DNA from: Streptomyces phaeolivaceus
GTDB lineage: Bacteria > Actinomycetota > Actinomycetes > Streptomycetales > Streptomycetaceae
Assembly (NCBI RefSeq): GCF_009184865.1
Contig: NZ_CP045096.1
Location: 3,472,001-3,536,000, forward strand
Reading direction: 5' to 3'
Length of the DNA: 64,000 nt
Shown here piece after piece: positions 16,168 to 24,105 of the stretch. The notes beneath the pieces were generated by a model, which was not told where the DNA came from, ran no database searches, and was given only the letters and a program-made list of their open reading frames with translations. The first letter of the stretch is position 1; the number at the start of each line of letters is the position of its first letter. The position numbers were made by a program, and so were the translations under genes.

Positions 16168-19100
16168 TCAGTGGAGTGGGGCCGGGATGCGCAGGGTGCG
16201 GAGGATCCGCCGGGCCTCCTCGCGGTGATGGGCCGCGGTCTCCGCGCCGCCGGTCTCCCCGCCGGTGTCCTCGACGGCCCGGCCGAGGAGGTCCAACGCC
16301 TGGGCCTCGCCCTTGCGGTGGCCGGTGGTGCGGTGCAGGGCGAGGGCCTCATGGGCGTGGGCGGCGGCGACCGCCGGTTCGCCGTGGCCCAGGGCGGCGC
16401 GGGCCAGGACGAGCAGGGCCTCGCCCTCCACGAGGACGTACTCCGCGCGGCGGGCGAGGGCCAGGGCGCGGCCCGCCAGTTCGCGGTCCGGCGGGTCGGG
16501 CAGGGACGCCAGACCGAGCAGGGCGCGGGCCTCCAGGTCGTACGCGCCGTGCTCGCGCGCCTGCTTCAACGCCTCCCGGTAGACCTGCGCCGCCTCACCG
16601 CGTCGGCCTGAGGCGAGCAGGATGCCGCCGAGCGTGATCCGGGCGCCGGCGCGGTAGTAGTCGTGGCCGTTCTGGTCGCTCAACTCGGTTGCGGTGACGG
16701 CCAGTTCGTGGGCAGCGGTGAGGTCGCCGAGGTCGCGGTGGACGGAGGCCTTCAACCGCAGTACGTACGCCTCGCTGCCCACGTCGCCGTCGTCCTGGGA
16801 CATCGACAGGGCCGTCTCCAGATGGTGTGCCGCCCGGCGGTGATCGCCGAGCAGCTGCCGGGTGCGTGCGAGGTCGGCCTCCCGGTGGATCCGGTTGTGC
16901 CGGGAGTCCAGGTCCGGCGCCAGGCGCTCGGCCCGCAGCAGGCAGTCCAGTGACTCGGCCAGCCGGCCCATGTCCGCCAGTACGTTGGCGAGTTGGCCCA
17001 GGACCACCGGGTGACCGTCCGGCAGGCCGCCCCGCCGGTCGACCTCCATGGCCTGTTCCAGGTGCTCGGCGCTGCGCCGCGGCCGACCGCTGAGCCGGGT
17101 GGCCATGCCGAGGTTGGTGTGCGCGGTGGCGGCGCCCTCCAGCGAACCGGCGGCTTCGGCGAGGGCGAGCAGCCGCTCGAAGTGGACGATCGCCCTTTCG
17201 GGGTGGCCCTGCTGGATCTGTGTGTTGCCGAGCAGGTTGTGCACGGCGCCCTGGGCCAGCGGCTGTTCGGCGGACAGGGCGGCGGACAGGGCGGCCTCCG
17301 CCAGAGCCGTCCAGTCCACGGCGAGCTTGCGGGTCCAGGAGTGGCCGCGCAGGGCGTCGGCGAGCAGCCAGGAGGCCGGATGGTTCTCGGCGGCGGCCTG
17401 GTGGACGACCGCGGCGATGTTGGCCAGTTCGGTGTCCAGCCAGCGGATCGCCGCCGGGGCGTCGGGGATCTCCGCCGAGGCCGCCGCGGCATCGGCGCCG
17501 CCGCCCTCACCCCGGGGAAGCAGGCGCTGCTGCCCGGGGGCGAGCAGCTGGGCGCAGTGGTCCACCACTGCCACCAGCCAGTCGTACAGCCGTCTCCGGG
17601 CGGCCCTGCGGTCGGACTCGGGCTCCGTGTCGCGCAGTCGTTCGGCGGCGTACAGCGCGACCAGGTCGTGGCAGCGGTACCGGCCGGGCCGGTGTTCGCG
17701 CAGCAGATGGGCGGCGGTGAGCCTCCGCAGGAGCGCGGCGGCCTCCCCGGGGGTGGTGCCCGCGACGACCGCGGCGGCCCGGAGTCCGGTCTCCGGTCCG
17801 GGCAGCAGCGCCAGCACGCGGAACATCCGCCGGACGGGGGCGTCGAGGGCGTAGTACGAGTGGTCGAAGGCGGCCCGTACGGCGGTGGACCGGTCGCCGG
17901 TGACGGAGAGGGCGGTGAGCCGGTCGCCCTCGCTCAGTTCGTCGGCCTGTTCCCGCAGGGTGCGTACGGGGCTGTCGCCGAGGTTGGCGGCGGTGATCCG
18001 CAGGGCCAGCGGGAGGTGTCCGCAGGCGCGGGCGAGGTCGGCCGCGGCGCGTGGGTCGGCGTCGACGCGGGCCCTGCCGAGGGTGCGGACGAGCAGCAGC
18101 CGGGACTCCTCGGCGCTGAGCACGTCCAGCGCGATACGGCGGGCCCCGTCGCGGGCGGCCAGTCCGGCGAGCCGGTCGCGGCTGGTGACCAGGACCAGAC
18201 AGCCGGGGCCGCCGGGCAACAGGGGTCTGATCTGCTCCGGGTCGGCGGCGTTGTCCAGGACGACCAGCATCCGGCGTCCGGCGGCCAGGGTGCGGTACAG
18301 GTCGGCGGCGGCCTCGGGCGCGCCGGGGACGCGTTCCGGGGCCACGCCCAGCGCGAGCAGGAACCGGGCCAGTGCCTCGACGGGCCGCAGCGGGGCGCCC
18401 TGGGCGTGGCCGCGCAGGTCCACGAAGAGCTGGCCGTCGGGGAAGCGGTCGCGCACCCGGTGCGCCCAGTGAACCGCCAGCGCGGTCTTGCCCGCCCCGG
18501 CGACACCGGTGAGGGCACCGATCACACTGCCCCGGCCGGGTCCCGGCCCGACCTCGTCGAGCAGGGCGTCGAGGCGGGCGAGGTGGTCCGTACGGCCGGT
18601 GAAGTACGCGGCGTCGTACGGGAGGAGGGCCGGGACGGGAGCGGGCGCGGGCGCCGGGGCGGCGGGGGCCGGTGACATGGGGGCGCGGGTGGTGGCGGTG
18701 GAGGCACGCGGGAGATCCATGCGCAGGACGCGCAGCTGGGCGTCGGTCAGCTCCGGCCCGGGGCGTACGCCGAGCTGGTCGTCGAGTCGGTCGCGCAACG
18801 CCGTGTACAGGCCGAGGGCCGCCGCCTGCTCGCCGGAGGCGGCGAGCGCCAGCATCAGCCGGGCGTGGACCCCTTCGTGCAGGGGCTCCAGGTCGGCGGC
18901 TCGGCGGAGTTCGCGTACGGCGTTGTCCGTCGTCCCGGCGGCCAGGGCGCGGTCCGCGTACGTCCGGAGCACCGACAGGCGCAGCCGGGCGAGGGTGACG
19001 GCCGAGGGGTGTTCACGCAGCCGGGACGGCATGTCCTGGAGGATCGCGCCGCGCCACAGCCGCAGCGCCGACTCGGCCCGGGTGTACACCTCGTCCGTGC

Positions 19101-19677
19101 CCTTGCCCGTGCCCGTGCCCTCGGGCGGGGTGGCCAGGGTGGTGAACTCCGCCGCGTCCGACCGGTGTTCGTCCAGGTCCAGCAGATAGCCGGACCGGGT
19201 ACGGCGCAGTACGCCCCCGGCGGTGTCCCCGGGACGGGCCGCCGGGGCGAGCAGGCGGCGCAGCCGGGCCACGTACGTGTGGACCATGTTCACGGAGCTG
19301 GCGGGCGGACGGCCGTCCCACAGCACCTCCACGATCTCGTCCAGGGACACGGGTGCGCCGGGGTGGAGGCCGAGCAGGGCCAGCAGGCTGCTCTGCTTCG
19401 CGGCGCCGGGCGGGGTGGGCCGGTCCGCCACGTGGAGGGTGAGTGGGCCGAGGACGCCGAGCCGGAGCGGTGGCGCGTCCCGGTCCCCCGGCCCGCCGTC
19501 CGGTCCCAGTGCCGCGAGCAGTCTGCGGACGGAGGGGCTGTACGAGGACCCGGCCCGGCCGTGCTCGATCTCCCGGATGCTGCGGACACTGACTCCGGCG
19601 AGTTCCGCCAGCCGGGGCTGGCTCAGCCCCAGCCGCGTCCGACGCTCGCGAAGCCAGGCCCCCAGCTGCTCAGGCAT
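16168..19677 (-). CDS. AfsR/SARP-type regulator with N-terminal XRE HTH, BTAD, NB-ARC and TPR
   Basis: 1169-residue cytoplasmic signalling regulator. Domain order: XRE helix-turn-helix at residues 5-60 (LGLSQPRLAELAGVSVRSIREIE); OmpR-like winged helix and bacterial transcriptional activator domain (about 70-310); NB-ARC ATPase with P-loop GVAGAGKTA (Lys 397); a C-terminal TPR array from about 680. Classic AfsR has no XRE domain, so two DNA-binding modules in one chain are notable. Such proteins activate secondary-metabolite or developmental genes. It lies downstream of the Sdp-like cassette on the same strand, separated by a strong terminator, so a regulatory link is only a guess. Confidence 0.92.
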   Translation of the reverse strand: MPEQLGAWLRERRTRLGLSQPRLAELAGVSVRSIREIEHGRAGSSYSPSVRRLLAALGPDGGPGDRDAPPLRLGVLGPLTLHVADRPTPPGAAKQSSLLALLGLHPGAPVSLDEIVEVLWDGRPPASSVNMVHTYVARLRRLLAPAARPGDTAGGVLRRTRSGYLLDLDEHRSDAAEFTTLATPPEGTGTGKGTDEVYTRAESALRLWRGAILQDMPSRLREHPSAVTLARLRLSVLRTYADRALAAGTTDNAVRELRRAADLEPLHEGVHARLMLALAASGEQAAALGLYTALRDRLDDQLGVRPGPELTDAQLRVLRMDLPRASTATTRAPMSPAPAAPAPAPAPVPALLPYDAAYFTGRTDHLARLDALLDEVGPGPGRGSVIGALTGVAGAGKTALAVHWAHRVRDRFPDGQLFVDLRGHAQGAPLRPVEALARFLLALGVAPERVPGAPEAAADLYRTLAAGRRMLVVLDNAADPEQIRPLLPGGPGCLVLVTSRDRLAGLAARDGARRIALDVLSAEESRLLLVRTLGRARVDADPRAAADLARACGHLPLALRITAANLGDSPVRTLREQADELSEGDRLTALSVTGDRSTAVRAAFDHSYYALDAPVRRMFRVLALLPGPETGLRAAAVVAGTTPGEAAALLRRLTAAHLLREHRPGRYRCHDLVALYAAERLRDTEPESDRRAARRRLYDWLVAVVDHCAQLLAPGQQRLLPRGEGGGADAAAASAEIPDAPAAIRWLDTELANIAAVVHQAAAENHPASWLLADALRGHSWTRKLAVDWTALAEAALSAALSAEQPLAQGAVHNLLGNTQIQQGHPERAIVHFERLLALAEAAGSLEGAATAHTNLGMATRLSGRPRRSAEHLEQAMEVDRRGGLPDGHPVVLGQLANVLADMGRLAESLDCLLRAERLAPDLDSRHNRIHREADLARTRQLLGDHRRAAHHLETALSMSQDDGDVGSEAYVLRLKASVHRDLGDLTAAHELAVTATELSDQNGHDYYRAGARITLGGILLASGRRGEAAQVYREALKQAREHGAYDLEARALLGLASLPDPPDRELAGRALALARRAEYVLVEGEALLVLARAALGHGEPAVAAAHAHEALALHRTTGHRKGEAQALDLLGRAVEDTGGETGGAETAAHHREEARRILRTLRIPAPLH

Positions 19678-19883
19678 GCGCCCCTGCTTCTCCTTGCTGT
19701 CCCCCCGCCGCGGGACTCCGGCGGCGGCCTCACCGGGCGGAACCTCCCGCCACGGATGGATGACAGTACGTGTGCGTACCGTCGCCCGGAGAGCTCCTTC
19801 TCCGCCAACAACCGTCCAAAAAGCTCCGCAACGAAACGCCCTGATGACATGTCAACTCCCCTCTGTCATAGGTGACTTGTGCT

Positions 19884-19927
19884 CAAAAAATCACCGCCTC
19901 CGCCCGGACTGGCCGGGCGGAGGCGGT
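19884..19927 (-). terminator. Rho-independent terminator of the Sdp-like cassette
   Basis: On the minus strand a 15-bp perfect stem (arms at 19913-19927 and 19893-19907, loop 19908-19912) is followed by a run of six Ts (the aaaaaa at 19885-19890). It ends transcription 13 bp after the second toxin gene. Confidence 0.93.
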
Positions 19928-19939
19928 GCGCGATGCGGG

Positions 19940-20614
19940 CTACTTCGCAGCGAGGGTCTTGGTGATGACCGCCACGGCCTCTTCGGTCGCCAGGTTGTGG
20001 GCGCCTTCCTCGACATCCGCCATCTGGAACGTGATCACGACCACCCGGGTCTTGTCGAGTTGCTTGACCACGTCCAGGGCCATGATCCTGTCGACGACAT
20101 TGACGGAGGCCATGTCGAAGATCGGGAGATCCATGTGGTCGGAGAGGGTGTCGTCGATGACGACCGCGCCGTTGCCGGTTCCCAGGTCCTTCTGCCCCTC
20201 GACGGCTTCCTGGGCGAGGGTCCGGGACATGGTGTCCAGCCGCTCCAGCCCCTTGCGGACCCGGTAGGGATCACCCGAGGTGACCTCCGCGCGGAACTCC
20301 TCGGCGAACGCCGGCTCCTTGAGGGAGGCCAGTTCCAGAAAGGCGGCCACAGCCGAAGCATTCGCCCCGACCGCCTGCCCCTTGGGCACCAGCACCGCCT
20401 TCGGATGCTCCTTGGCCACGACCCCCTCACCCATGAACCCCAGGATGATCTCCTCCGCCGAATACCCCGACGACCGCTCACCCTCCTGGGCCGACCGCAC
20501 CGACTGCGCCGACGCCCACGACATACCCGCCGTACCCGTCGACGCGGCCACCCCCACAGCCACCGCGAGCGCCACCGCCCGCGCCCCCACAACCAGACCT
20601 CTGCTCTTGCGCAT
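19940..20614 (-). CDS. SdpC-family toxin precursor (second paralog)
   Basis: 224 residues. Signal peptide (basic MRKSR, hydrophobic ALAVAVGVA, Ala-rich cleavage region), then a conserved block with GERSSGYSAEEIILG, KGQAVGAN, KEPAFAEEF and SGDPYRVRKGLERLD. The C-terminal ~75 residues diverge strongly from the paralog at 22290-22955. In Bacillus subtilis SdpC is a secreted pre-toxin whose internal peptide is excised with the help of SdpA and SdpB and kills siblings by collapsing the proton motive force. There are no cysteines here, unlike the disulfide-bearing Bacillus peptide. It is the last gene of the cassette. The family call rests on the adjacent sdpA and sdpB types plus precursor layout. 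Confidence 0.8.
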   Translation of the reverse strand: MRKSRGLVVGARAVALAVAVGVAASTGTAGMSWASAQSVRSAQEGERSSGYSAEEIILGFMGEGVVAKEHPKAVLVPKGQAVGANASAVAAFLELASLKEPAFAEEFRAEVTSGDPYRVRKGLERLDTMSRTLAQEAVEGQKDLGTGNGAVVIDDTLSDHMDLPIFDMASVNVVDRIMALDVVKQLDKTRVVVITFQMADVEEGAHNLATEEAVAVITKTLAAK

Positions 20615-20706
20615 GAATCCTCATCTCATCTCGGCTCGGCGGCCGTACGCCACGGAGCACGTGAATGCGGACATGGAAAACCGGACAGCCGGGAGCCGAA
20701 CGCTCC

Positions 20707-21681
20707 TCAGCCGGGGACGAGGGACTTGTCCCGCACCGGGGCGTCGCGCGCGTCGTCGTCGTGATCTCCGCGCCGTGCTTTTCGCCCCGCGAACCGGAAA
20801 AGGTCGAGGCTCGTGGTCGGCACCTGGTAGGCGATGACCAAAGCACCGAACATGATGAACGCGAAACTGAAAAGGCCCATGAAGAGCGCGATTCCCGCGT
20901 GGAGCGTGATTCCCAGCCAGAACGTCTTCCGGCGCACCTCCGCTTTCCAGAAGAGCGAGAACGCCAGGGTGAGTTCCATGACGAGGACTCCCCAGGTGAG
21001 AGCGGCGACCGTGTAACCGTTCTCCAGCAAGGGCTGCATCGCGGGTTTCCAGAGCGGCAGGAGACCGAAGGACGGATCGTTGAGCCAGTAGGCGAGCGCG
21101 GTACCGTCGGCCCACTCCGCGACGCCGAACTTCGCCACCGACGACTGGAAGTAGATCCCGGCCACCTGGATGCGAATCGCCCAATGGGTGACGTAGCAAA
21201 AAGCCGCGGCGGAACCACTCAGGCTCTTCGAGCCGCCCTTGGTGCTCCAGTGCCAGGTCCTGTCGTCCACCAGCCCGAAGGGCACGATGGCCAGCGTGAG
21301 GATCACCGCGACCGTGTCTCCGCCGTCGGGCAGGCTGAGCGAGGAGACGACGCTGAACGCGACCCACCAGTGCGGTATCACCCAGAAGCGCGGCCTCCAG
21401 CCGATCATCACGGGGATCAGCACGGCTGCCAGCAGACAGCGGCGCACATCCAGACCCAGCGCGTCCCCGCCGACGCAGAACCCCGAGATCGCGGACAGGC
21501 CGTCGCAGTACGGGGCGTCCTTCGTACCGGCGACGGGATGGAACAGGGCCGCGGCCGGTGTGAGGGTCAGTGTGGCGAACATCCCCACGGCGATCAGGGT
21601 GCGCATCAATCCGTACACATTGGTGCGCGGGTCGAATCGTTCGGCGGCTTCGGGCACCGCGGGCATTTTGAGTCTCAGCAC
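20707..21681 (-). CDS. SdpB-like HTTM membrane protein
   Basis: About 324 residues with six to eight hydrophobic segments. It resembles the HTTM (horizontally transferred transmembrane) family to which SdpB belongs: an RFDPRTNVYGLMRTL opening, an HWAIRIQVAGIYFQSSVAKFG stretch and a C-terminal helix cluster. SdpB is required with SdpA to mature and export the SdpC toxin. The start is chosen as GTG 21681, which overlaps the sdpA stop by 7 bp and has GGAGG upstream; ATG 21666 is the alternative. Codon use is less G/C-biased than in the neighbours, consistent with transfer. Confidence 0.82.
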   Translation of the reverse strand: MLRLKMPAVPEAAERFDPRTNVYGLMRTLIAVGMFATLTLTPAAALFHPVAGTKDAPYCDGLSAISGFCVGGDALGLDVRRCLLAAVLIPVMIGWRPRFWVIPHWWVAFSVVSSLSLPDGGDTVAVILTLAIVPFGLVDDRTWHWSTKGGSKSLSGSAAAFCYVTHWAIRIQVAGIYFQSSVAKFGVAEWADGTALAYWLNDPSFGLLPLWKPAMQPLLENGYTVAALTWGVLVMELTLAFSLFWKAEVRRKTFWLGITLHAGIALFMGLFSFAFIMFGALVIAYQVPTTSLDLFRFAGRKARRGDHDDDARDAPVRDKSLVPG

Positions 21682-22226
21682 TGGATGTCCACCTCCGCCG
21701 CCTGCACGATCCGGAACTGGCTCTCTGTCAGCTTTCGCCAAGCCCATGGAACCGGTTCCTCCGCGGTGAGGACGGTCTTCCCGCACAGCGTCGGGATCGG
21801 AGACTCGTTACGGATTTTCGGCGCCGAACCGAAATCGCCGATCTCGCAGTCGGAGACCGTGTACCCGTCGCATTTCTTCCAGGCCCGCTTCGGCGTGGCA
21901 AAGGTCAGGCTCGCCAGCTCGGGACCCTGGGCCCGCGCTCTTCTGCTGGCCCCGAACACGTTGGACGGACTGGAATTGGGTCCGATGAGCGCGCTCCGCG
22001 GCGCCCCGTCGGAAGAATCGGAGGAAACCGTATAGGCACCGTTCACCGGCGACCGGGGGCTCTTGGTGAAGAACGACCAGCCCTGGGGCCACACCTGGCC
22101 GACGATCCGACGTGATTCGTCGAGCCCCGGTGGAGTGACCGCCGAACCCGGCAGCGCCACCACGAGCGACGTCACACCGACCGTTGCCCACAGGGCGGCT
22201 CCGCCGAAGAAGCCTGTGCGAGACAT
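21675..22226 (-). CDS. SdpA-like toxin maturation protein
   Basis: 183 residues with an N-terminal hydrophobic anchor (ALWATVGVTSLVVALPG) and a following segment VWPQGWSFFTKSPR at about residues 45-58 that I associate with the SdpA family. Four cysteines are present in the C-terminal half (KKCDG, DCEIG, LCGK, terminal Cys). SdpA acts with SdpB at the membrane to process SdpC. The gene lies between the first toxin gene and sdpB and overlaps the latter. Third-position GC is visibly lower than in flanking genes. Confidence 0.82.
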   Translation of the reverse strand: MSRTGFFGGAALWATVGVTSLVVALPGSAVTPPGLDESRRIVGQVWPQGWSFFTKSPRSPVNGAYTVSSDSSDGAPRSALIGPNSSPSNVFGASRRARAQGPELASLTFATPKRAWKKCDGYTVSDCEIGDFGSAPKIRNESPIPTLCGKTVLTAEEPVPWAWRKLTESQFRIVQAAEVDIQC

Positions 22227-22249
22227 GATTTTCTACCCCCCAAGGGGCC

Positions 22250-22269
22250 CTCCGCCGCGCACGGCGGAG
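22250..22269 (-). promoter_or_regulatory. Intercistronic hairpin between first toxin gene and sdpA
   Basis: Arms ctccgccg and cggcggag with a 4-base loop, in the 63-bp gap between the toxin stop (22290) and the sdpA start (22226). No T-run follows, so partial termination or mRNA stabilisation of the toxin message is possible. Confidence 0.5.
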
Positions 22270-22289
22270 CCGCCCTTTCGTATGCCTAC

Positions 22290-22955
22290 TTACTTACCGG
22301 CCAGGGCTTTGGTCACCATCGCCACGGCCTGTTCGGTCGTCAGGCCGCTGCTGCCGGCCTCGAAGTCCGCCGCGACCACCGCGGCCGCGATGACCTCAAC
22401 CACCACCGCGACATCCGCCGCCGCCGCGACGACGTCCACCACCTGGACCTTGGCCAGGTCCCTGTCGTTGACCAGGGTGCTGTTCTTGATGAGCACGCTG
22501 TGGTTCACGATGAACGACCCGGAGCCGCTGCCCAGGTCCCCCTGTCCCTCGGCCACTTCCTGCGCGATGGTCCGGGACATGGTGTCCAGCCGCTCCAGCC
22601 CCTTGCGGACCCGGTACGGGTCGCCCGAGGTGACCTCCGCGCGGAACTCCTCGGCGAACGCCGGCTCCTTCAGCGAGGCCAGTTTCACGAACGCCGCCAC
22701 AGCCGACTCGTTCGCGCCCACGGCCTGCCCCTTGGGCACCACCGCGACCTCCGGCTGCTCCTTGGCCACGACCCCCTCGCCCATGAGCCCCAGGATGATC
22801 TCCTCCGCCGAGTACCCCGACGACCGCTCACCCTCCCGCACCGACGCCCACGCCGTACTCGCCGTACCCGCCATGCCCGTCGACGCGGCCACCCCCACGG
22901 CCACCGCGAGCGCCACCGCCCGCGCCCCCGTCACGAGACCTCTGCTCTTGCGCAT
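22290..22955 (-). CDS. SdpC-family toxin precursor (first paralog)
   Basis: 221 residues and the first gene of the cassette. Signal peptide and pro-region are nearly the same as in the gene at 19940-20614: I count about 15 differences in some 105 aligned residues from EGERSSG onward. After GSGSGSF the sequences part. This copy has a very hydrophobic Val/Ala-rich stretch (VVDVVAAAADVAVVVEVIA) that could be the membrane-active peptide, then both end in a shared xEAVAxxTKxLAxK-like tail. No cysteines. Likely secreted and processed by SdpA/SdpB. The RBS region (gatgaggattc) is also shared with the other copy, showing that the duplication includes the leader. Confidence 0.8.
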   Translation of the reverse strand: MRKSRGLVTGARAVALAVAVGVAASTGMAGTASTAWASVREGERSSGYSAEEIILGLMGEGVVAKEQPEVAVVPKGQAVGANESAVAAFVKLASLKEPAFAEEFRAEVTSGDPYRVRKGLERLDTMSRTIAQEVAEGQGDLGSGSGSFIVNHSVLIKNSTLVNDRDLAKVQVVDVVAAAADVAVVVEVIAAAVVAADFEAGSSGLTTEQAVAMVTKALAGK

Positions 22956-23070
22956 GAATCCTCATCTCAGCTCGGTATCCACACGCCCCGGCCCTCGGCC
23001 GCGGCGTCCTCCTTCTCGACCCTAGAAGGAGGCGGGCAGCAAAAAACCGGACGGATTCTGGATCCGCCCA
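22956..23070 (-). promoter_or_regulatory. Upstream region of the Sdp-like cassette
   Basis: An inverted repeat with 9-bp perfect arms (cctccttct at 23008-23016, agaaggagg at 23024-23032; 7-bp spacer) lies about 55-75 bp upstream of the toxin ATG, a good operator position. Further out, a short stem followed by TTTTTT on the minus strand (about 23040-23060) could end transcription from the degraded genes behind it. A -10/-35 pair could not be fixed. Confidence 0.45.
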
Positions 23071-23199
23071 CCACCCCGCGACCCACCCACGCAACGTGCC
23101 CCGACCTGCGACAACACGCCGCGGAACCCCGCCCGCGCCCCACCAGGGCGGCAGTCCCCTGCCGGTCGCCGGAACACCGTTGCCGCACCGGGGCTACGC

Positions 23200-23405
23200 G
23201 GTCCGGCCCAGGAGGCGTACAGGCCGCCGTCCTTCAGGACGATTCCGATCCGGTTCCCGGACAGGGCCAGCGACCGGACGTTGTCGGCCACACGTGCCCA
23301 GGGGCGAGGGGGCCGCCCTGCCGCACATGGGCGACGCCGTCGGTGGTGACGATGCCGACGCGGAGACCGGCGCGGCCGGCGCCGGCCGGGAGAAGGCTCC
23401 TCATC
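23200..23405 (-). pseudogene. Fragment of a repeat (tectonin/propeller-like) protein
   Basis: Two frames on the minus strand give GLRVGIVTTDGVAHVRQG and then NVRSLALSGNRIGIVLKDGG. They look like successive blades of a beta-propeller repeat protein of the form ALSGxRIGVLxxDGxL seen in actinomycetes. They are out of frame with each other, with no start or stop of a full gene, so this is a decayed remnant. Family identity is tentative. Confidence 0.45.
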
Positions 23406-23456
23406 GAGCCCCGGTGGAGCACCACGACCCGCAACGACCGGCAATCGGCAGGCCCT

Positions 23457-23735
23457 TCACCCGGAACCGCTGGTCGCGCCTCTTCGGCGGCCGGCGTTCG
23501 GGGAGCCGTCTCATCAGCGAGCGCCGGTCCGGCGGGGCGGTTTCGACGAGTGCGGTCCTGCCGGGCGGCTTGCGGTCCAGGACCTGCCAGCGGTCGGCCA
23601 GTGCGTCGACGAGGACCGGGCCGCGCCCGTCCTCGTCCAGGGGGCGGGGTCCAGGGGGCGGGGTCCAGGGGGCGGGGTCCAGGGGGCGGGGTCCAGGGGG
23701 CGGGCCGGTCGTACGGTGCCGGGGCGCGGCGGCAG
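23457..23735 (-). pseudogene. Broken C-terminal copy of the anti-sigma-like ATPase
   Basis: The minus strand reads DEDGRGPVLVDALADRWQV, then a KPPGRTALVE segment and RRLPERRPPKRR, which matches the C-terminal third of the intact ATPase encoded at 24966-25466. The fragment has lost its N-terminus and its stop codon. It is split by a 14-bp tandem expansion (23637-23704) that shifts the frame. The intact gene has a single copy of that unit at the equivalent place. Confidence 0.75.
23637..23704 (+). repeat. 14-bp tandem repeat, four full units plus a partial
   Basis: Unit ccagggggcggggt, four exact copies at 23637-23692 and a truncated fifth. The intact homologous gene (around 25135) has one ccagggggcggg only. 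Four extra units add 56 bp, which is not a multiple of three, so the expansion itself breaks the reading frame. This points to slipped-strand growth. Confidence 0.92.
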
Positions 23736-24036
23736 GCCCGTCGTCGACGACTCCGTCGCCGTGGCGGTCCCCCCGAACGGCCAGAGGCCGTGGCCTCGGC
23801 CGAGATACCGCCCGGCGTGAACAAGCTTCAGCACGCAGGTCATCACCAGCTCTCACACCGGCTCGCGCTACGCGTACGACGTCCGCCTCGGCGACCAGGT
23901 GGTGCGGGTGCTGAGCGGCAACGCAGGGCTGGCGGGGGACGTCGCCCTCGTCTTCGACCCGGGGCACGCCCTGCTGTACGCGGACCGGGTCGAACTGCCG
24001 GAGGACCAGCGGGACTTGCTGACGGTCACCTCGTAA
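23736..24036 (+). pseudogene. Duplicated 3' fragment of the ABC importer ATPase gene
   Basis: About 300 bp nearly matching 15050-15353, the TOBE end of the ATPase gene. The clean part reads in one frame from STQVITSS through DVRLGDQVV and NAGLAGDVALVFD to a stop at 24036, with the same final residues TVTS. Before it, a 1-bp insertion and a 1-bp deletion break the frame, and no Walker motifs remain. Same orientation as the parent gene, 8.7 kb away. Confidence 0.88.
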
Positions 24037-24056
24037 CCCTGGTTGTACGCACAGGC

Positions 24057-24094
24057 GTGCCCCCTCGCCCGGCCGCTTCCGGGCGAGGGGGCAC
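24057..24094. terminator. Hairpin between the ATPase fragment and a secreted-protein gene
   Basis: Perfect 16-bp arms gtgccccctcgcccgg and ccgggcgagggggcac with a 6-base loop. It can serve both the plus-strand remnant and the minus-strand gene ending at 24106. Confidence 0.75.
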
Positions 24095-24105
24095 ACCGTC
24101 GTCTG

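Noticed and set aside
23637..23704. Possible CRISPR-like array
   Set aside because: The units are contiguous 14-mers without spacers, so it is a simple tandem repeat.
15050..24036. Integrative element with att sites at the ABC ATPase 3' end
   Set aside because: The direct repeats are ~300 bp and diverged, no integrase or excisionase gene lies between them, and the target is not a tRNA. Kept only as a recombination-flanked block.
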